Shown here piece after piece: positions 26,330-35,049 of a DNA stretch of 64,000 nt (position 1 is the first letter of the stretch; each line of letters starts with the position of its first letter). The notes under the pieces are model-generated. The model was not told the origin of the DNA and did not search any database. It was given only the letters and a program-made list of their open reading frames with translations. The DNA comes from Nocardia flavorosea NBRC 108225 (GTDB taxonomy: Bacteria; Actinomycetota; Actinomycetes; Mycobacteriales; Mycobacteriaceae), in the NCBI RefSeq assembly GCF_001613385.1, contig NZ_BDCG01000012.1, forward strand, positions 310,001 to 374,000. The letters are read 5' to 3'. The position numbers were made by a program, and so were the translations under genes.

Positions 26330-27796
26330 TCATGCCGGCACCTCGGCAAAGGTCTTGCGTTCCATGAATTCCTCCATCCCGACGACGCCCATTTCGCGGC
26401 CGACACCGGACTGTTTGTAACCGCCGAACGGCGCGTCGGGGTGGAAGTAGTTGCCACCGTTGATGCTGAAGGTTCCGGTGCGGATCCGCCGCGCCACCGC
26501 ACGGGCGCGTTCGGCGTCGGCACCGAAAACACCGCCGGACAGGCCGTAGATCGAGTTGTTGGCGATCGCGACGGCATCGTCGATATCGTCGTACGGGATC
26601 AGCGCCAGCACCGGGCCGAACACTTCTTCCTGCGCGATCTCGCTGTCCGGATCCACATTCGCCAGCAGGGTCGGCGTGTAGAAGTAGCCCGGGTCGACCT
26701 TCTCGCCACCGGCCACGAGAGTGGCACCGGCCGCGACCGCGCGTTCCACCAGACCGTGCACCTTGTCACGCTGGCGTTCGCTGATCAGCGGGCCCATATA
26801 GTTCTTCGGGTCGGCCGGATCACCGTAGGTGATGTTCGCGAGGTTCGCGGCGACCAGTTCGGCGACCTTGTCGTGGTCGGCGCGCGGTACCAGCAGCCGG
26901 GTGGTGATGGCGCAGCCCTGGCCTGCGTGCGAGCAGATACTGAATGCGGCGAACATGGCGCCCAGGTTGTAGTCGGCATCGTCGAGCAGAATCGCCGCGG
27001 ATTTCCCGCCGAGCTCGAGGAACACCTTCTTCAGGGTGGCACTGGCGGCGGCCATGATCTTGCGGCCGACCGGAGTGGATCCGGTGAACGATACGACGTC
27101 GACGTCGGGGTGCGTGGTCATCCGTTCGCCGACGGCCACTTCGGAGCCGGCCAGGATATTCACCACACCGGCCGGGATATCGGTGTGCTGCGCGATGAGT
27201 TCGCCGAGCGCGAGGGTGATCAGCGGCGTATCGGGTGCGCCCTTCAGTACGACGGTGCAGCCCGCGGCCAGCGCCGGCGCGAGTTTCGCGAACGCCAGCT
27301 GGTAGGGGTAGTTGTAGGCGGCGATGGCCGCGACGACCCCGGCGCCTTCCTTCTCCACCCAGCGCTGATGCTGTGCGCCACGGATCTCGACCGGACCGAG
27401 GTCCTCGGTCCAGGCGTAGTCCTTCAGCAGCCCCGCGTAGTATTTGACGATCTCGAACGGGGTTTCGAGCTGGTTGCCCTTGGTGAGGATGTAGCTCGCA
27501 CCGACCTCGGCGATCATCAGGGCGCGCAGTTCCTCCACGTTGTCCTGCAACGCCTGATACAGCTGTTCCAGGCAGCGCGCGCGGAATTCGTGATTCGTCG
27601 ACCAGTCGGTGGTGTCGAAAGCGCGGCGGGCGGCGGCGACAGCGGCGTCGACCTCGGCCACACCGGCTTCGGGCGCATGGCCGACCACCTCACCGTTCGC
27701 GGGATTGAGCGAGGCCAGGGTGCGCCCGGTCTCGATCAGCTGCCCGTCGATGAGCAGCCGTTGGGTGGCAGTCACCGCCTCTTCCTGCGTTGACAT
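26330..27796 (-). CDS. Aldehyde dehydrogenase family protein
   Basis: A 488-aa NAD(P)-dependent aldehyde dehydrogenase producing a carboxylic acid. Seen: FTGSTPVGRKI cofactor loop, LELGGKSA with the catalytic Glu, AGQGCAITTR with the catalytic Cys, and PFGGYKQSGVGRE near the C-terminus. The ATG at 27796 has GAGGAGG just upstream; further in-frame starts would cross the operators. It leads a two-gene operon with a CoA-transferase and diverges from the SDR-ferredoxin-P450 operon, suggesting alcohol to aldehyde to acid to acyl-CoA processing. Confidence 0.94.
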   Translation of the reverse strand: MSTQEEAVTATQRLLIDGQLIETGRTLASLNPANGEVVGHAPEAGVAEVDAAVAAARRAFDTTDWSTNHEFRARCLEQLYQALQDNVEELRALMIAEVGASYILTKGNQLETPFEIVKYYAGLLKDYAWTEDLGPVEIRGAQHQRWVEKEGAGVVAAIAAYNYPYQLAFAKLAPALAAGCTVVLKGAPDTPLITLALGELIAQHTDIPAGVVNILAGSEVAVGERMTTHPDVDVVSFTGSTPVGRKIMAAASATLKKVFLELGGKSAAILLDDADYNLGAMFAAFSICSHAGQGCAITTRLLVPRADHDKVAELVAANLANITYGDPADPKNYMGPLISERQRDKVHGLVERAVAAGATLVAGGEKVDPGYFYTPTLLANVDPDSEIAQEEVFGPVLALIPYDDIDDAVAIANNSIYGLSGGVFGADAERARAVARRIRTGTFSINGGNYFHPDAPFGGYKQSGVGREMGVVGMEEFMERKTFAEVPA

Positions 27797-27816
27797 CCCG
27801 CCTCCTCGAAGTTTGT

Positions 27817-27853
27817 GGAAATAGCATTCTCGTTTCAGGAGAATAGTACATTT
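27817..27853. promoter_or_regulatory. Tandem copies of the GAGAAT-N3-ATTCTC operator
   Basis: GGAAAT-AGC-ATTCTC (27817-27831) and GAGAAT-AGT-ACATTT (27839-27853) start 22 bp apart immediately upstream of the aldehyde dehydrogenase. The first half GGAAAT is identical to those at 3833 and 44021. Confidence 0.65.
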
Positions 27854-27960
27854 GACAATAGGCTCGCGCGGTCGATTCGATGAGCTGGAGATATCCCGCA
27901 CACAACCGACCGGCAACCGGATGGCGCGGATCGCCCGGATCTTGCGCAGTCGATCTTTCC

Positions 27961-27996
27961 GAGAGTACGGTTCTCGTATTCGGAATGCATGTTCTT
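27961..27996. promoter_or_regulatory. GAGAAT-N3-ATTCTC-type operator before the SDR operon
   Basis: GAGAGT-ACG-GTTCTC (27961-27975) matches 10 of 12 positions. A degenerate second site (about 27981-27996, with GGAAT and GTTCTT halves) follows at roughly the same phase. It lies 50 nt upstream of the SDR start and serves the rightward operon. Confidence 0.55.
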
Positions 27997-28028
27997 GCGC
28001 CGCTGGGCGCGAGAGAGGAGAGGCCAGC

Positions 28029-28736
28029 GTGAAAACCGCAGTTGTCACCGGCGGTGCCTCGGGCATCGGACTGGCCATCGCGCAGCGGCTCCGCAGCGAC
28101 GGCTTCCACGTGGCGGCCCTGGACCGCAATGCCTCCGCCGACGACGATTCCGCCTACCGGGCCGATGTCACCGACCCCGGCAGCCTGGCCGAAGCGCTGG
28201 GCGCCATCCGCGAGAAACTGGGACCCGTCACCGTCCTGGTGAACGCGGCCGGTGTGGACGGTTTCAAACGTTTTCAGAACATCGATTTCGCCGAATGGCA
28301 GCGGGTCATCGAAGTCAACCTGCACGGCGTCTTCCATACGATCCAAGCGGTGCTGCCGGATATGATCGAGGCCGGCTGGGGCCGGATCGTGAACATCTCC
28401 TCCTCCAGCGCACATTCGGGGCAGCCGTTCATGACCCACTATGTCTCGTCGAAATCCGCGGTCAACGGGCTCACCAAATCGCTGGCGCTGGAGCTCGGCC
28501 CGTCCGGTATCACCGTCAACGCGGTCCCTCCAGGATTCATCGACACCCCGATGCTGCGCGGCTCCGAGGAGCGCGGGCTGCTCGGCGGCACGGTCGAGGA
28601 CCATATTCAGCGCACTCCCGTGCGACGCATCGGTAAACCCGAGGATATCGCCGCCACCTGCGCTTTCCTTATCTCCGAAGAGGCCGGTTACATCACCGGC
28701 CAGATCATCGGCGTCAACGGCGGACGCAACACCTGA
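28029..28736 (+). CDS. SDR family NAD(P)-dependent oxidoreductase
   Basis: A 235-aa classical SDR. Seen: TGGASGIG (7-14), NAAG (72-75), catalytic Ser in NISSSS, Tyr138 and Lys142 in Y-V-S-S-K. It should interconvert an alcohol and ketone, or a beta-hydroxyacyl-CoA. GTG at 28029 follows a GAGAGGAG site; the upstream in-frame region covers the operator. It is the first gene of SDR-ferredoxin-P450-thiolase fusion, all spaced 25-115 nt. Confidence 0.92.
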   Translation: MKTAVVTGGASGIGLAIAQRLRSDGFHVAALDRNASADDDSAYRADVTDPGSLAEALGAIREKLGPVTVLVNAAGVDGFKRFQNIDFAEWQRVIEVNLHGVFHTIQAVLPDMIEAGWGRIVNISSSSAHSGQPFMTHYVSSKSAVNGLTKSLALELGPSGITVNAVPPGFIDTPMLRGSEERGLLGGTVEDHIQRTPVRRIGKPEDIAATCAFLISEEAGYITGQIIGVNGGRNT

Positions 28737-28782
28737 ATCAGCCCTCGGAATCCGCCGACCGCACTCGAAGGGAAGTGACACC

Positions 28783-28977
28783 GTGAAGGTCCATGTCGAT
28801 CAGGAACGCTGCCAGGGACATACTCTCTGCGCGATGATCGCGCCGAAAGCGTTCGAACTCAGCGAAATCGACGGCCACTCGTCGCCGGTGGACGAGAATG
28901 TCGCCGACGATCAAGAGGAGCAGGTGCGCGAAGCAGTGCACTCCTGCCCCGAGCGCGCCATCACGCTCACCGAGTAG
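28783..28977 (+). CDS. Small [3Fe-4S]-type ferredoxin
   Basis: A 64-aa ferredoxin that passes electrons to P450s. The cluster ligands are C-Q-G-H-T-L-C and a late H-S-C-P, the CxxHxxC...CP pattern of 3Fe-4S or modified 4Fe-4S ferredoxins; a middle cysteine is replaced (Ala-Met-Ile-Ala-Pro). The GTG follows GAAGGGAAG. It lies 25 nt before the P450 it presumably serves. It is a paralogue of the ferredoxin at 45419. No ferredoxin reductase is in the window. Confidence 0.9.
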   Translation: MKVHVDQERCQGHTLCAMIAPKAFELSEIDGHSSPVDENVADDQEEQVREAVHSCPERAITLTE

Positions 28978-29002
28978 ACCGCGCAGGACAAGGGGACATC
29001 CG

Positions 29003-30355
29003 ATGTCCGCCACCGAATCCACCGGCCGTCGCCGGCCCCATTTCCCTTTCGACCGCTACGCACCCGGCTACCGGGAGTCGTTCCAGGCGATCACCGAGCA
29101 TATGCATCAGCACTGCCCGATCGCCTGGACCGACAACCACGACGGTTACTGGGTGGCAGCAGGCAATCGGGAAGTCTTCGAGCTCGCCCGCTGCCCGCAT
29201 GTCTCCAACGACCGCGATATCGAGGGCGTGCGCCGCGGGTACCAGGGCATCACGATCCCGTCGGCCAACGAGTCCGCCATCCGCAACGGTATCCTCGAGA
29301 TGGACGATCCCGAACATCGCGAATTACGGTCGGTGCTCAACCCGTATCTCTCCCCCGCCGCTGTCCAGCGCTGGATCCCGTTCGTCGACGAACTCGTGCG
29401 GGCCGCGCTCGACGAGAAGATCGCCACCGGGCGTATCGATTTCGTCGACGACCTGGCCAATATCGTGCCCGCGGTTCTGACCCTGGCGATGCTGGGCATC
29501 CCGCTCCGCAACTGGGCGGTGTACAGCGAGCCCGCACACGCGACGGTCTACACCCCGCCCGACTCCCCGGAATACGAGCGGGTGCACCGGTTACACCAGG
29601 AAATGGGCCTGGATATGTACACCAACCTGGTCGAGATCCGGGAGCACCCCCGGCCCGGCCTCGTCCACGCGCTGGCCACCGAAGCAACCCTCGGCGGCGA
29701 ACCCCTGCCCGATATCGAGATCCTGGGCATGCTCGGGCTGCTGATCGGCGGCGGTTTCGACACGACCACCGCGCTCACCGCACATTCGCTGGAATGGTTG
29801 TCCGAACATCCCGCCGAGCGCGAAACCCTCAGCCGGGAACGGGATGAACTGCTCGATTCGGCGACCGAGGAGTTCCTGCGCTACTTCACCCCGGCACCGG
29901 GAGACGGCCGGACCCTCACTACCGATATCGAACTGGCCGGGGCCCGGTTCGCCGAAGGGGAACGGTTGTGGCTGTCCTGGGCGATGGCCAACCGCGATCC
30001 GGCGGTATTCGAACAACCCGATACCGTCGTACTGGACCGAAAGGGTAATCGGCACTTCAGTTTCGGACTCGGGATCCACCGGTGCATCGGGTCCAATGTA
30101 GCCCGCGCGGTGTACAAGCGAATGCTGCTGGCGGTGCTGGACCGGATACCGGATTTCCGCTGTATCCCGGAGGAAACCGTGCACTACGAGACGATCGCGG
30201 TCATTCAGGGCATGCGTCACCTTCCGGCCACGTTCACTCCCGGTGAGCCACTCGGTCCGGGTCTGGCGGAAACGCTGGAGAAGTTGCAGACGGTCTGCGA
30301 TGAACAACGACTCGCCGAACCCGTCACCGTCCGGAAGGACGCCGCGCAGATCTAG
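29003..30355 (+). CDS. Cytochrome P450
   Basis: A 450-aa P450. Seen: I-helix GGFDTTT (250-256), EEFLR (289-293), heme loop FSFGLGIHRCIG with Cys361, and a longer than usual C-terminus rich in charged residues. It differs clearly from the P450s at 1020 and 44125. ATG at 29003 has AAGGGGAC upstream. Paired with the ferredoxin 25 nt upstream, it would hydroxylate the pathway substrate, and the SDR in the same operon would oxidise the product. Confidence 0.93.
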   Translation: MSATESTGRRRPHFPFDRYAPGYRESFQAITEHMHQHCPIAWTDNHDGYWVAAGNREVFELARCPHVSNDRDIEGVRRGYQGITIPSANESAIRNGILEMDDPEHRELRSVLNPYLSPAAVQRWIPFVDELVRAALDEKIATGRIDFVDDLANIVPAVLTLAMLGIPLRNWAVYSEPAHATVYTPPDSPEYERVHRLHQEMGLDMYTNLVEIREHPRPGLVHALATEATLGGEPLPDIEILGMLGLLIGGGFDTTTALTAHSLEWLSEHPAERETLSRERDELLDSATEEFLRYFTPAPGDGRTLTTDIELAGARFAEGERLWLSWAMANRDPAVFEQPDTVVLDRKGNRHFSFGLGIHRCIGSNVARAVYKRMLLAVLDRIPDFRCIPEETVHYETIAVIQGMRHLPATFTPGEPLGPGLAETLEKLQTVCDEQRLAEPVTVRKDAAQI

Positions 30356-30382
30356 AGCACCGTAGGCACCACCACGGACTCT

Positions 30383-30412
30383 CCGTGACCGCGTCGGGTG
30401 GCACGGTCACGG
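30383..30412. terminator. Hairpin after the P450 gene
   Basis: CCGTGACCG (30383-30391) and CGGTCACGG (30404-30412) form a perfect 9-bp stem with a 12-nt loop between the P450 and the thiolase-like gene. It may attenuate rather than end the operon. Confidence 0.45.
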
Positions 30413-30469
30413 CACCACGAGGAGATCACCGGCCGGAAGCGCCGCGCACCGGTGATACGAGGAGGCGAT

Positions 30470-32155
30470 ATGGCATCGACGAACGGGGACGATCCGGCAC
30501 CGCGTTCGGGGCGGCCGCTCCCGCTGCTGTCCCTGGACACCGAGTTCTTCTGGACCTCCGGCGCCGACGGCCGGCTACGGATCCAGGAGTGCCGGGCCTG
30601 TTCGGCGCTGATCCACCCACCTCAGCCGATCTGCCGGTACTGCCGGGGTCGCGAACTCGCGCCGCGTGTGGTCTCCGGCGTGGCGATACTGGCTTCCTTC
30701 ACGGTCAACCACCGGTTCGCGGTGCCAGGTCTGCCGCCTCCGTATGTGGTGGCAACGGTGGCACTCGAAGACGACCCCCGGGTCCGGCTCACCACCAATA
30801 TCGTGGAATGCGACCCCGGCGAACTTCACCTCGGTATGCGGCTCGAAGTGGTATTCCAGCAGGACGACGATGTATGGCTGCCGCTGTTCCGTCCCACCGG
30901 GCAGCCGCCGGAACCGGCGCCGCTGCCGGTCGACGAGATCGCACCGGCCGAATTCGGTCAGCGGGCGACGCCGATGCTGCGCCGCGACAAGTTCGAGGAC
31001 AGTGTCGTTCTCACCGGAATCGGGATGTCGGATATCGGGCGGCGGCTGATGCGGCCGCCTCTCGAGCTCACCGTCGACGCCTGCGAACGGGCGGTGGCCG
31101 ATGCCGGGCTGACCCTCGACGATATCGACGGCTTGTCCTCGTATCCGGGTGGCGGCAATCTGGGCGGTTTCGGCGAGGGTGGGGTCACCGCACTGGAATC
31201 GGCGCTGGGTATCCGGCCCACTTGGCACAACGGTGGAATCGAGACCTTCGGGCCCGGCGGTTCGGTGATCGCGGCCATGCTCGCCGTGCACGCCGGTCTG
31301 GCCACCCATGTGCTGTGTTACCGCACGGTATGGGAGGCCACCTTCAACGAGCTGATGAAACGCGGCACCATCCCTGTATCCGGTGGCGGCCGCACTTCCA
31401 GCTGGATGCATCCGTTCGGGTCCACCTCCGCCGCGCATACGCTGGCGCAGAAGGCACAGCGGCATTTCCACGATTACGGCACCACCCGCGAAACCTTGGG
31501 CTGGGTCGCGTTGAACCAGCGGGCGAACGCCGCACTGAATCCGAGCGCGGTCTACCGCGATCCGATGACCATGGACGACTACCTCGGCGCCCGGCCGATC
31601 ACCACGCCGTTCGGACTCTACGACTGTGATGTGCCGTGCGACGGCGCGGTCGCGGTGATCGTCTCGGCCCGCGACGCCGCCGCGGACCTGCCGGTGCCCG
31701 GGATCGAGGTGGAGGCCGTGGGCACCCAGATCATCGAGCGGATCGAATGGGATCAGAGCACCCTCACCCACGAACCGCAGGTACTCGGCCCGGCCGCGCA
31801 CCTGTGGACCCGCACCGATCTGCGACCCGACGATGTCGATGTGGCCGAACTGTACGACGGGTTCACCATCAACTGCGTGTCCTGGATCGAGGCACTGGGT
31901 TTCTGCAAGATCGGCGAGGCCAAGGATTTCCTGGACGGCGGGACGAACATCGCCCGCGACGGGATCCTGCCGTTGAACACCCACGGCGGGCAACTGTCAC
32001 ACGGCCGCACCCACGGGATGGGGCTGCTACACGAGGCGATCGTGCAGTTGCGCGGCGCCGCCGGGCAGCGGCAGGTCCGGGATGCGCGGGTGGCGGTTGT
32101 CTCCAGTGGCGGGTTGACTCCGGGTGGTGCCATGTTGTTGCGGAGCCCATCCTGA
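30470..32155 (+). CDS. DUF35/OB-fold and thiolase-like fusion protein
   Basis: A 561-aa fusion. The N-terminal ~150 residues are a DUF35 module: zinc-ribbon cysteines 41/44/55/58 (CRACS and CRYC) followed by an OB fold. The rest is a thiolase fold starting VLTGIGMSDIG. The nucleophilic-Cys region reads NGGIETFGPGG and the C-terminal Cys motif VSSGGLTPGG, so both usual thiolase cysteines are missing; ELYDGFT is retained. This matches SCP2-thiolase-like retro-aldolases (Ltp2 with a DUF35 partner), here in one chain, and suggests C-C cleavage of a beta-hydroxyacyl-CoA. ATG 30470 has GAGGAGG. Confidence 0.9.
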   Translation: MASTNGDDPAPRSGRPLPLLSLDTEFFWTSGADGRLRIQECRACSALIHPPQPICRYCRGRELAPRVVSGVAILASFTVNHRFAVPGLPPPYVVATVALEDDPRVRLTTNIVECDPGELHLGMRLEVVFQQDDDVWLPLFRPTGQPPEPAPLPVDEIAPAEFGQRATPMLRRDKFEDSVVLTGIGMSDIGRRLMRPPLELTVDACERAVADAGLTLDDIDGLSSYPGGGNLGGFGEGGVTALESALGIRPTWHNGGIETFGPGGSVIAAMLAVHAGLATHVLCYRTVWEATFNELMKRGTIPVSGGGRTSSWMHPFGSTSAAHTLAQKAQRHFHDYGTTRETLGWVALNQRANAALNPSAVYRDPMTMDDYLGARPITTPFGLYDCDVPCDGAVAVIVSARDAAADLPVPGIEVEAVGTQIIERIEWDQSTLTHEPQVLGPAAHLWTRTDLRPDDVDVAELYDGFTINCVSWIEALGFCKIGEAKDFLDGGTNIARDGILPLNTHGGQLSHGRTHGMGLLHEAIVQLRGAAGQRQVRDARVAVVSSGGLTPGGAMLLRSPS

Positions 32156-32520
32156 TGACCACGATCGGTCCGACCGCGACGGGAATTCGGACGCACTCCC
32201 GCGGCACCCGGGCGCCGGAACCGAGCGCTACCCCGATAGGCAGCACAGTCGGGATGCGCGAGGCACCGCGTGAGGACATACCACCCGGCCGATGCCGGCA
32301 CTCAGCGCTCGAGGCACGGCGGCACGAACACCACCCCGGCGACGATGGGGCCGGATATCCGGGGAGCCACCGCGCGAGGCATTCGCCGACGCCGCCCGCC
32401 GAACGCCGGACGCCGCTCCCCGAACACCTGGTACCGGCCGGTGAACACCTCATCGCGCCGGTATCTCCGGTGAACTCGATCGTCCGGTATCCGGCGACCA
32501 CGCCGCGGAGTACGCGATGA
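32155..32520 (+). CDS. Possible small disordered protein linking two operon genes
   Basis: A 121-aa frame whose ATG overlaps the thiolase-like stop (TGATG) and whose stop overlaps the hydrolase start (ATGA); such double overlap is typical of real operon genes. The sequence is rich in Pro, Arg, Gly and His with no domain. Third codon positions are largely G/C. It may be real or a chance frame filling a 361-nt gap. Confidence 0.35.
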   Translation: MTTIGPTATGIRTHSRGTRAPEPSATPIGSTVGMREAPREDIPPGRCRHSALEARRHEHHPGDDGAGYPGSHRARHSPTPPAERRTPLPEHLVPAGEHLIAPVSPVNSIVRYPATTPRSTR

Positions 32521-33485
32521 CCCTGACCGATTCCGATCTCGCCCCCGCAGATGCCGCCGGCCCGCTCCCGGTGGTCGCGCAAGTGCCGCAGGTCAACGGA
32601 ATTCCGGTGTCCGGGCTGCTGGCCGAGGCGAGTACACCGCGAGCGGTGGTGGTCGCCCTGCACGGGGGTGCGGTCGACTCCCGGTATTTCGACTGCCCGG
32701 GGCATCCGGAGTTCTCCCTGCTGCGCACCGGGCAGCGACTCGGTTACACCATGCTCGCACTGGACCGGCCTGGTTTCCGGAGCTCCGGGCCCTATGCCGA
32801 CCGGCTGGCGGATCCGCGCCGGCGGGTGGATCTGATGTATGGCGCGATCGATACGCTGCTCGGCGGATCACCGCGTGGCGCGGGGGTTTTCCTGCTCGCG
32901 CATTCGGCCGGTTGCGAGCTGGCCGTCCGGATGGCGGCAGCCGGCCGTGGCGCCGACCTGCTGGGTCTGGAGCTGGCCGGGACCGGGCGGCAGCACCAGC
33001 CGGTGGCCCACGAACTGCTCTGGGGTGCCCGTCGTGAACCCAGTAGACGACCGCCGGGAGTCGGGGAACTGATCTGGAGTCCGTCGCGGCTCTACGCCAC
33101 GGACGTCCTCGGCGGGGGGAGCGTCTCCGCGCGTGGATCGGCCCTCGAAGTGACCGCTCTCAACGAGTGGGCCGCCCGGGAATTCCTCGGGCTCGCACCG
33201 GATATCCGTATCCCGGTGCGCTACACCCTCGGCGAACACGAACGCGTCTGGCGTAATGATCCGGCGGAAATGGCGGCGGTAGGGGCGCTGTTCACCGCCG
33301 CCGGCCGGGTGGTGGTGAACCGGCAGCCGAATACCGGGCACAACATCAGCCTCGGCCGGACGGCACCGGCCTACCATCTGTCTGTGCTCGCATTCGCCGA
33401 GGAATGTCTCCTCGCGCGGCAGGCCGGCGATTTCTCCGGGCCCACCCTGCAATTCGACGGCGGCGCCGCGGCGCCGGAAAGGTAA
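32517..33485 (+). CDS. Alpha/beta hydrolase
   Basis: A 322-aa alpha/beta-hydrolase-fold enzyme. Seen: oxyanion segment VVALHGGAVDS, nucleophile elbow AHSAG (a G-x-S-x-G variant), Asp region near YTLGEHERVW and catalytic His in PNTGHNIS. It may hydrolyse an ester, lactone or thioester in the pathway. It overlaps the preceding frame by four bases and is 3 nt before the DoxX gene, so translation is coupled. Substrate unknown. Confidence 0.88.
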   Translation: MTLTDSDLAPADAAGPLPVVAQVPQVNGIPVSGLLAEASTPRAVVVALHGGAVDSRYFDCPGHPEFSLLRTGQRLGYTMLALDRPGFRSSGPYADRLADPRRRVDLMYGAIDTLLGGSPRGAGVFLLAHSAGCELAVRMAAAGRGADLLGLELAGTGRQHQPVAHELLWGARREPSRRPPGVGELIWSPSRLYATDVLGGGSVSARGSALEVTALNEWAAREFLGLAPDIRIPVRYTLGEHERVWRNDPAEMAAVGALFTAAGRVVVNRQPNTGHNISLGRTAPAYHLSVLAFAEECLLARQAGDFSGPTLQFDGGAAAPER

Positions 33486-33488
33486 CAC

Positions 33489-34010
33489 ATGGACGTCACC
33501 GATATCGCATTGTTGCTGCTGCGGCTGGTCGTGGGTGCGACCATGATCGCGCACGGGGTCAACCACTGGATCGGGGGCGGCAAGATCGCCGGCACCGCGC
33601 GCTGGTTCAGCAGCCTCGGGCTGCGCAACGGTGTGCTGCAGGCTTGGCTGAGCGTGATCACCGAGATCGGGGCCGGTGTGCTGCTGATCCTCGGATTGCT
33701 CACCCCGCTGGCCGCCGCGGCGGTGATTTCGGTGATGCTGGTGGCCGCCCTGCTGGCGCACCGGAAGAACGGATTCTTCGTGATGCGCGACGGCTACGAA
33801 TACGTGCTGGTCCTCGGCGTGGTCTGCGTGGTCATGGGCATTCTGGGCCCGGGGTGGTTGTCGGTGGATCATGCCGCCGGTATCGAGATCACCGGCTGGG
33901 CCGGTGGTCTGATCGCGCTCCTCGTCGGCGTGCTCGGGACCGCCGCGCTACTGGCCGTGTTCTGGCGGCCGAACGCCGGACAACCGGATTCGGCGAGCGC
34001 CGATTCCTGA
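33489..34010 (+). CDS. DoxX family membrane protein
   Basis: A 173-aa inner-membrane protein with four to five hydrophobic helices, starting with a membrane segment (I-A-L-L-L-L-R-L-V-V-G-A-T) and the H-G-x-x-H motif as AHGVNH typical of DoxX/DoxD. Some family members are quinone-linked or partner oxidoreductases, but most are uncharacterised. It lies between the hydrolase and two dehydrogenase-like genes in the same operon. Confidence 0.85.
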   Translation: MDVTDIALLLLRLVVGATMIAHGVNHWIGGGKIAGTARWFSSLGLRNGVLQAWLSVITEIGAGVLLILGLLTPLAAAAVISVMLVAALLAHRKNGFFVMRDGYEYVLVLGVVCVVMGILGPGWLSVDHAAGIEITGWAGGLIALLVGVLGTAALLAVFWRPNAGQPDSASADS

Positions 34011-34030
34011 GCGCGCGAAGGGAGAATCAT

Positions 34031-34870
34031 ATGCGCGTCGGATTCATCGGATTGGGGAGCCAGGGCGGGCCGATGGCCCGCCGGATCGTCGAAGGCGGCT
34101 ACCCGACCACGCTGTGGGCGCGCCGCGCGGTATCGGTCGAACCGTATGCCGAGACCGCGGCGAAGGTCGCCGAAAGCCCGGCCGCCCTGGCCGCCGACAG
34201 CGACCTGGTGTGCCTGTGCGTCGTCGGTGACGCGGATGTGCGGGAAGTGCTGGAACGCGCGGACGGTATCTTCGCCGGATTCGCCGCCTCGGCGGCGGGA
34301 CGCACGGAGCGGCCCGTGATCGCCATCCACAGCACCGTCCATCCCGACACCTGCCGTGACCTCGCCGAAAAGGCAGCCGAACAAGGTATTGCCTTGATCG
34401 ACGCGCCGGTGAGCGGTGGCGCACCGGCGGTCGAGGCGGGGCGGTTGCTGGTGATGGCCGGTGGCGACGCCGAAACCCTGCAACGCTGTCTGCCGGTGTT
34501 CGGCACCTACGCGAATCCGGTGGTACACCTCGGCGATGTCGGCGCCGGCCAGACCACCAAATTGCTGAACAACCTGCTCTTCACCGCGCACATGGCCACC
34601 GCCGTGAGCACCCTGGAACTCGGCGAACAACTCGGAGTGAGCCCGCAGCGGCTCGGTGAGGTGATCGGCAACGGCAGCGGGAACAGTTTCGCGCTGGGCC
34701 GGATCCTGGCGGGTGGTGGATCGCTGGATCAGATCGCGACCCATGCCGGGGACCTGCTACGCAAGGATGTGCGGCTGATCGGTGACCTCGCCGCGGCGGC
34801 CGGTATCACCCCCGGAGCGGTGCTGGACACCGCAGACGCCACCCTCGCCCTCATGGGCAAACCACGCTGA
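34031..34870 (+). CDS. NAD(P)-dependent beta-hydroxyacid dehydrogenase-like protein
   Basis: A 279-aa 3-hydroxyisobutyrate dehydrogenase superfamily member. Seen: Rossmann motif GFIGLGSQGGPMA, substrate motif DAPVSGGAPAVEAG, and the catalytic lysine in GQTTKLLNN. ATG at 34031 follows GGGAGAA. It oxidises a beta-hydroxy acid to a semialdehyde or ketone. It is the first of two consecutive homologues; the second begins 179 nt later. Confidence 0.9.
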   Translation: MRVGFIGLGSQGGPMARRIVEGGYPTTLWARRAVSVEPYAETAAKVAESPAALAADSDLVCLCVVGDADVREVLERADGIFAGFAASAAGRTERPVIAIHSTVHPDTCRDLAEKAAEQGIALIDAPVSGGAPAVEAGRLLVMAGGDAETLQRCLPVFGTYANPVVHLGDVGAGQTTKLLNNLLFTAHMATAVSTLELGEQLGVSPQRLGEVIGNGSGNSFALGRILAGGGSLDQIATHAGDLLRKDVRLIGDLAAAAGITPGAVLDTADATLALMGKPR

Positions 34871-35049
34871 ACGGGTCCGATCCCTCGGTGATGTGTCCGG
34901 GCAGCGGTATTCCGCGGCGGTGACATGGTTCTGTCGCCGGCCGATGACATGTCCGGCCGGGCCGGTCGACCGATCCGCCGGGGCTGGGCACGACAGGGGT
35001 ACCGCCGAGGCACCCCGGAGATCCGTCCCCACAACCGAAGGAGAAACGA

